From Spisula solida (Eukaryota; Mollusca; Bivalvia; Venerida; Mactridae), in contig OX365955.1 in assembly GCA_947247005.1 (NCBI GenBank), positions 35,381,822-35,445,821 of the forward strand: 64,000 nt of DNA, written 5' to 3'. Shown in pieces: positions 59,698 through 64,000 of this stretch. The position numbers were made by a program, and so were the translations under genes. The notes beneath the pieces were generated by a model, which saw only the letters and a program-made list of their open reading frames with translations, did no database searches and had not been told where the DNA came from. Numbering within the stretch: position 1 is the stretch's first letter; the number at the start of each line of letters is the position of its first letter.

Positions 59698-60352
59698 ATT
59701 GAGGTACAACTACTGACCAAGTTTGATGAAGATCAAAGCAAAAGTGTCACCTTTTCATTGAGGTACAACTACTGACCAAGTTTGATGAAGATCAAAGGAA
59801 AAATGTGAACTCCAGAATGTTAACAAGGTTTTCCTATTATTTGACCTATTGACCTAGTTTTTGGCCCCCCACATGACCCAACTTCGAACTTGACCTAGAT
59901 AGTATTGAGGTACAACTACTGACCAAGTTTGATGAAGATCAAAGCAAAAATGTGACCTCCAGAGTGTTAACAAGGTTTTCCTATTATTTGACCTATTGAC
60001 CTAGTTTTTGACCCCACATAACCCAACTTCGAACTTGACCTAGATTTCATTGAGGAACAACTACTGACCACGTTTAATGACGATCAAAGCAAAAATGTGA
60101 CCTCCAGAGTGTTAACAAGGTTTTCCTATTATTTGACCTATTGGCCTAGTTTTTGACCCCACATGACCCAACTTTGAACTTGACCTAGATTTCATTGAGG
60201 TTCAACTACTGACCAAGTTTGATGAAGATCAAAGCAAAATTGAAAGTGCTAGAGTGTTAATGGTGAAAAGTTTAACGGGCTGACAGACGGACGACGGACA
60301 AAAAACAATCACAAAAGCTCACCTTGCCACTTTGTGGCAGGTGAGCTAAAAA

Positions 60353-61341
60353 TAACATGTACCAGATATTTAGATACAAGCAATGTTTAATATGAAACTG
60401 GACATCGCAGTTTTATTGTAGCTAATAACTTCCACCTTAAGATGGATTCTAACTAACACTATCAGTCCCTTTCATAAAAAATCATAAGTCTAAAATCTTA
60501 TGACAAACTTATGACATACTTATGATTGGTTATCAGAGTTATGGATCTTGCTTGACATAGTCAGGTATTGATGTTGAATAAGTGTTGAAAGTTTCAAAGC
60601 AATAGCTCACATAGTGTATGAGAAAAGTGGACCTAAACACAAAACTTAACCAATGAATGTTCTAAGTCCGAAAAGGGGCAATAACTCTTGCCAAATGCAG
60701 GTCAGAGTTATGGTTCTTGCTTGACATGGTCAGGTGTTAATGGTGAACAAGTGTTGAAAGTTTCAAAGCAATAACCCACAAAGTGTATGAGAAAAGTGGA
60801 CCTAAACGCAAAACTTAACCAAGCAATTTTCTGAGTCCCAAAAGGGGCAATAACTCATGCAAAATACAAATCACAGTTATGAGTCTTGCTTGACATGGTC
60901 AGGTATTGATGGTGAACAAGTGTTGAAAGTTTCAAAGCAATAACTATCATAGTTTAGGAGAAAAGTGGACCTAAACACAAAACTTAACCAAGGCAAAAAG
61001 GGGCAATAATTCTAACAAAATGCAGATCAGAGTTATGGATCTTGCTTGACAGGCTCAGGTATTGATGGTGAACAATTGTTGCAAGTTTCAAAGCAATAGC
61101 TTTGATAGTTCATGAAAAAAATTTACTTAAACACTAAACTTAACCATGCAACGCTGACGCCGATCAAGTGATGACAAAAACTCATTTTTTTCTTCAAAAA
61201 TCAAATGAGCTAAAAAGATTAAGTGAAAATTAAGACCTCTAGAGTGTTTAAAGTCCAATTGTTGACAGCACACGGTGGACAACGGACAAAAGGGCATCAC
61301 AATAGCTCACCTTGAGCACTTCGTGCTCAGGTGAGCTTAAA
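60353..61341 (+). mobile_element. Hairpin-ended tandem-repeat element, right part only (169-bp type)
   Basis: Four units of ~169 bp ('gagttatggttcttgcttga', 'gaaagtttcaaagcaataac', 'aaaaggggcaataactc'), then 'gcatcacaatagctcacc' and a terminal hairpin at 61304-61337 with stem TGAGCAC-TTC-GTGCTCA. No left hairpin is visible after copy 3 ends, so the left end is lost. The right end shows that repeats of a different type can share the same terminal structure. Confidence 0.7.
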
Positions 61342-61344
61342 AGG

Positions 61345-62190
61345 GATAACTGAATAAAACTTCGCATAATATTATATATCGGAGTTGAATACTACAATGG
61401 GATCAAAGGCTTGTTTCATTAGACACAAAAAGGGGCAACAATTCTTGCAAAATGCAGATTAGAGTTATTGGTCTTGCTTTACAAGCTAAGGTATCGATGG
61501 TGAACAAGTGTTGCAAGTTTCAAAGCAAAAGCTTTGATAGTTTATGAGAAAAATTGGCCTAAACACAACAAGAGGGCCCAAAGGGCCCTAGGTCGCTCAC
61601 CTGTCGTAGTTGTGCATGCAAGCCCTGTGATTTGACCTAGTGATCTAGTTCTTGACCCAATATCGCACTTGACCTAGATTTTGTTGAGATGATCATCGTG
61701 ACCAAGTTTCATAAAGATGAGGTAAAAATTGTGACCTCTAATGACTACACAATGTTTCTCTATGATTTGAACTTGTGACCTAGTTTTTGACCCCGGATGA
61801 CCCAATATCGAACTTGACCTAGATTTTGTTGAGATGATCATTGTGACAAAGTTTCATAAAGATTGGGTCAAAATTGTGACCTCTAGTGACTACACAAGAT
61901 TTTTCTATGACTTGACCTTATGACCTAGTTTTTGACCCCAAATGACCCAATATCAAACTTGACCATGATTATGTTGAGATGATCATTGTGACCAAGTTTC
62001 ATAAAGGCTAAAATTGTGACCTCTAGTGTCTACTAAAGCAAATTGTTGACGGATGGACAACGGACGAAGAGTGATCACAAAAGCTCACTCCGTCACTTTG
62101 TGACAGGTAAGCTAAAAATTAACCGAGCATCGCTGACGCTAATCAGATCAGCTACGGTGGCTAATTTCCTGAACTATCAGCACTAAGTTG
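61345..62190 (+). mobile_element. Second fragment of the 169-bp type, split by copy 4
   Basis: 61400-61568 matches one unit of the 60530-61145 repeat and breaks at 'cctaaacacaa'. The rest, 'ttaaccgagcatcgctgacg', resumes at 62120 after the inserted hairpin-ended element. Confidence 0.75.
61569..62117 (+). mobile_element. Hairpin-ended tandem-repeat element, copy 4 (short, nested)
   Basis: Left hairpin GGGCCC-AAA-GGGCCC (61574-61588), then 'taggtcgctcacctg'. Three ~145-bp TGACCT units follow, and the right hairpin at 62082-62113 (CGTCAC-TTT-GTGACAG). At 549 bp it is the shortest complete copy. It sits within a 169-bp-type unit whose intact relatives show the empty site, so its ends are fixed to within a few bases. 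The duplicated target is at most a few A residues. Confidence 0.82.
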
Positions 62191-62334
62191 CCCTTCCACC
62201 AACAACTTCTCCACATGTGTAGGAAAATCGACATTGAAGTCAAATTTTTATGGAAGGTATAACCTGCTGTGACAAGGAATCTACAAATATATGTACGAGG
62301 GTTGCCCCAGTAAATCGTAGACTTTGCTTATTAA

Positions 62335-63152
62335 AACAAGAGTGCCAAAATGTCACAAAATACGCCCGTCTTGGGGCATGGTGAGTCTCAGGTCATGGTG
62401 AATGAAAAAAACAAACAATCCAACATTCTTTTTAATTAAAGGACCATAACCCAAGAAGGCCTAGGCTGATTTGGCCTACAATTGAACTTGTCTTAGATAT
62501 TATATCCATTAACATCGTCACAAAGTTTGAAGATACTCAGATGAAACCTCTTTGCACTAGAGAACGGACAAGGTCAATTTCACATTTATTTTGGTAATTA
62601 TAGGATCATAACCAAATAAGGCCTAGGCTGATTTGGCCTATAATCAAACTTGGCCTAGATATCATGCCCATAAGCATTGTCACAAAGTTTGAAGATGATT
62701 GGATGAAAACTGTTTGTGTTAGAGTACAGACAAGGCCAATTTCATACTTATTTGGTACTTAATTTAGGCCCATAACCAAATGAAGCCTAGGCCAATTTGG
62801 CCTATAATCGAACTTGGCCAAGATATTATGCCCATAAGCATTGTCACAAAGTTTGAAGATGATTGGATGAAAACTATTTGCGTTAGAGTACAGACAAGGC
62901 CAATTTCATACTTATTTGGTAATTAAAGGCCCATAACCCAATCAGGCCTAGGCCGTCTAGGCCTATAATCTATCTTGGCCTAGATATTATTCCCATAAGC
63001 ATTGTCACAAAGTTTGAAGATGATCAGATAAAAACTGTTTGCACTAAAGAACAGACAAGGTCAATTTCACATTTATTTTGGTAATTATAGGACCATAACC
63101 AAATAAGGCCTAGGCCAATTTGGCCTATAATAAAACTTGGCCTAGATATTAT
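62335..63152 (+). repeat. 162-bp tandem repeats with GGCCTAGGCC core
   Basis: Begins 'aacaagagtgccaaaatgtc', a left-end-like start without the GCTCACCTG motif. Five units of ~162 bp follow ('cctagg' at 62460, 62622, 62786, 62947, 63109), each with 'ggcctaggc' next to 'tttggcctata' and 'cacaaagtttgaagatgat'. It stops abruptly at 63152 against a transposase fragment. Confidence 0.8.
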
Positions 63153-63535
63153 GCAACGTCCCGCACCATCTTACGTCGATCGCTATCTATGACTTTCTGT
63201 ACAGCCTTAACGTCCCATAGATCTTTATATGGCGTTCTTCCTCGAGGCAATGTATCAGTCCAACCATCACTATACCTTCCATGCCATTTGTACACAAGTG
63301 CCCTAGAGACACCACTATATCTCTGAGTACTTTTAAGTTTCTTGAAAGTGTCTATTGGTGTCATTCCCGTCTGTACACAAAACTCAATAGCCGTTCTGCT
63401 GCCCTTGCTCTCCTCTAACGTCACCATTTTGAGCATATTTCGATTATCAGTGAAGAATTTCAAAAGTGCGTGGTTCGCGTGCGAATGACGTTCATTCATC
63501 GAAATTTGCAGAGATGACGTCATTATAACGTACAA
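63149..63535 (-). pseudogene. Mariner-like transposase, N-terminal DNA-binding fragment
   Basis: 128 codons; the more likely start is the inner Met at 63499. 'SRTAIEFCVQTGMTPIDTF' and 'GVSRALVYKWHGRYSDG' match the first helix-turn-helix of Mos1-type transposases. 'LPRGRTPYKDLWDVKAVQKV' followed by 'DSDRRKMVRDVA' matches the linker and second helix-turn-helix. The fragment ends within this second unit, where the 162-bp repeats begin, so the DDD/DDE catalytic domain is gone. It could bind DNA at most. Confidence 0.78.
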
Positions 63536-63568
63536 AAAAGCAGACGTGAAATGTACGCGCCTAAATAA

Positions 63569-64000
63569 ACAAGAGGGCCATTGGCCCTATAGCGCTCACC
63601 TGATGACTAGCAGTTTAGAAAAATCAGTGACCTGGTGACCTAGTTTTTGACCCCAGACGTCCCAGTTGCGAACTGGACCTAGATTTCATAAAGTTACACA
63701 TGACCCAGTTACGAACTTGATCTAGATTTGAAACAAAAATTGTGACCAAGTGTCATAAAGATTATGTCAAAAATGTGATCTCTAGATTGTTAACAAGGTT
63801 TTTCTTTGATGTGACCTAGTGACCTAGTTTGGTGACACCAGATGACCCAATTATGAACTTGACCAAGATTTCAAAGAGACATACATTGACCAAGTTTCAT
63901 TAAGATTACAAGGTTTTTCTTTGATTCGACCTAGTGACCTAATTTTTAACCCCATATGACCCAGTTACGAACTTGACCTAGATTTCATAGAGAAAAAAAC
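63569..64000 (+). mobile_element. Hairpin-ended tandem-repeat element, copy 5 (runs off the window)
   Basis: Left hairpin AGGGCC-ATT-GGCCCT (63574-63588) and AGCGCTCACCTG. TGACCT-rich units follow ('gtgacctagtgacctagttt', 'gaacttgacctagatttcat') to the window edge. Confidence 0.8.

Larger units (their letters stand above)
55677..60352 (+). mobile_element. Hairpin-ended tandem-repeat element, copy 3, with a nested insertion
   Basis: The left hairpin is AGGATC-ATA-GATCCT (55682-55696), followed by GCGCTCACCTG. About 17 units of 146-148 bp follow, each with TGACCTatTGACCT, 'cttgacctagatttcattga' and 'ctactgaccaagtttgatga'. The right hairpin at 60316-60347 has the stem TGCCAC-TTT-GTGGCA within AGCTCACC/GGTGAGCT. 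The array is broken at about 57926-59697 by another element. 'aataac' occurs just outside both ends and may be the target duplication. Confidence 0.82.

Overview
The window is repeat-dense, AT-rich animal DNA, most like a bivalve mollusc. That inference rests on three things: tandem-repeat elements of the 'gctcacctg … tgacctagtttttgacc' type, which I associate with bivalve genomes; several non-LTR (LINE) lineages; and a Ty3/gypsy-like LTR element. I do not assign a species. I recognise no host protein-coding gene, rRNA gene or functional tRNA gene. Nearly everything I can explain is mobile or tandemly repeated, and the long stretches I cannot explain are stated as such.

Layout. 1-3564 is a truncated second copy of the internal part of an LTR retrotransposon. 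It is followed by LINE debris (3720-4351, 7499-8333) and a small TIR transposon with a clear target duplication (5401-6290). 8339-23060 is a ~63-bp satellite that reverses orientation near 17258, forming a giant inverted repeat. It is split by a complete but pol-deleted minus-strand LTR retrotransposon (9368-15806, 4-bp target duplication) and by a 5'-truncated, frameshifted LINE (18415-21338). 24443-33930 is a foldback DNA element with repeated arms and a 5-bp target duplication. One of its arms is broken by a nearly full-length LINE (about 27456-33814, minus strand) that encodes a coiled-coil ORF1 protein and an endonuclease/reverse transcriptase. 34895-48012 is a three-layer nest: an inverted-arm region holding a 42-bp minisatellite, interrupted by a TIR element (37503-46295, 4-bp target duplication), itself interrupted by a second TIR element (38324-44453). 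The innermost element holds a tRNA-derived SINE.

From 23187, and again from 48055 to the window end, there are six members of one element family, all in the same orientation. Each complete member starts with a short self-complementary hairpin followed by GCTCACCTG, carries tandem repeats (mostly 145-170 bp monomers rich in TGACCT), and ends with a longer hairpin closing on AGGTGAGCT. The stem sequences differ between copies but remain paired. This is the most interesting pattern here: the sequence changes while the terminal structure is kept.

How the parts relate. The LTR element and the LINEs would move by reverse transcription. The TIR and foldback elements, and probably the hairpin-ended family, carry no intact transposase here and would depend on enzymes encoded elsewhere. 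Several insertions landed inside tandem repeats, so the neighbouring repeat units show the empty site and confirm the element ends.
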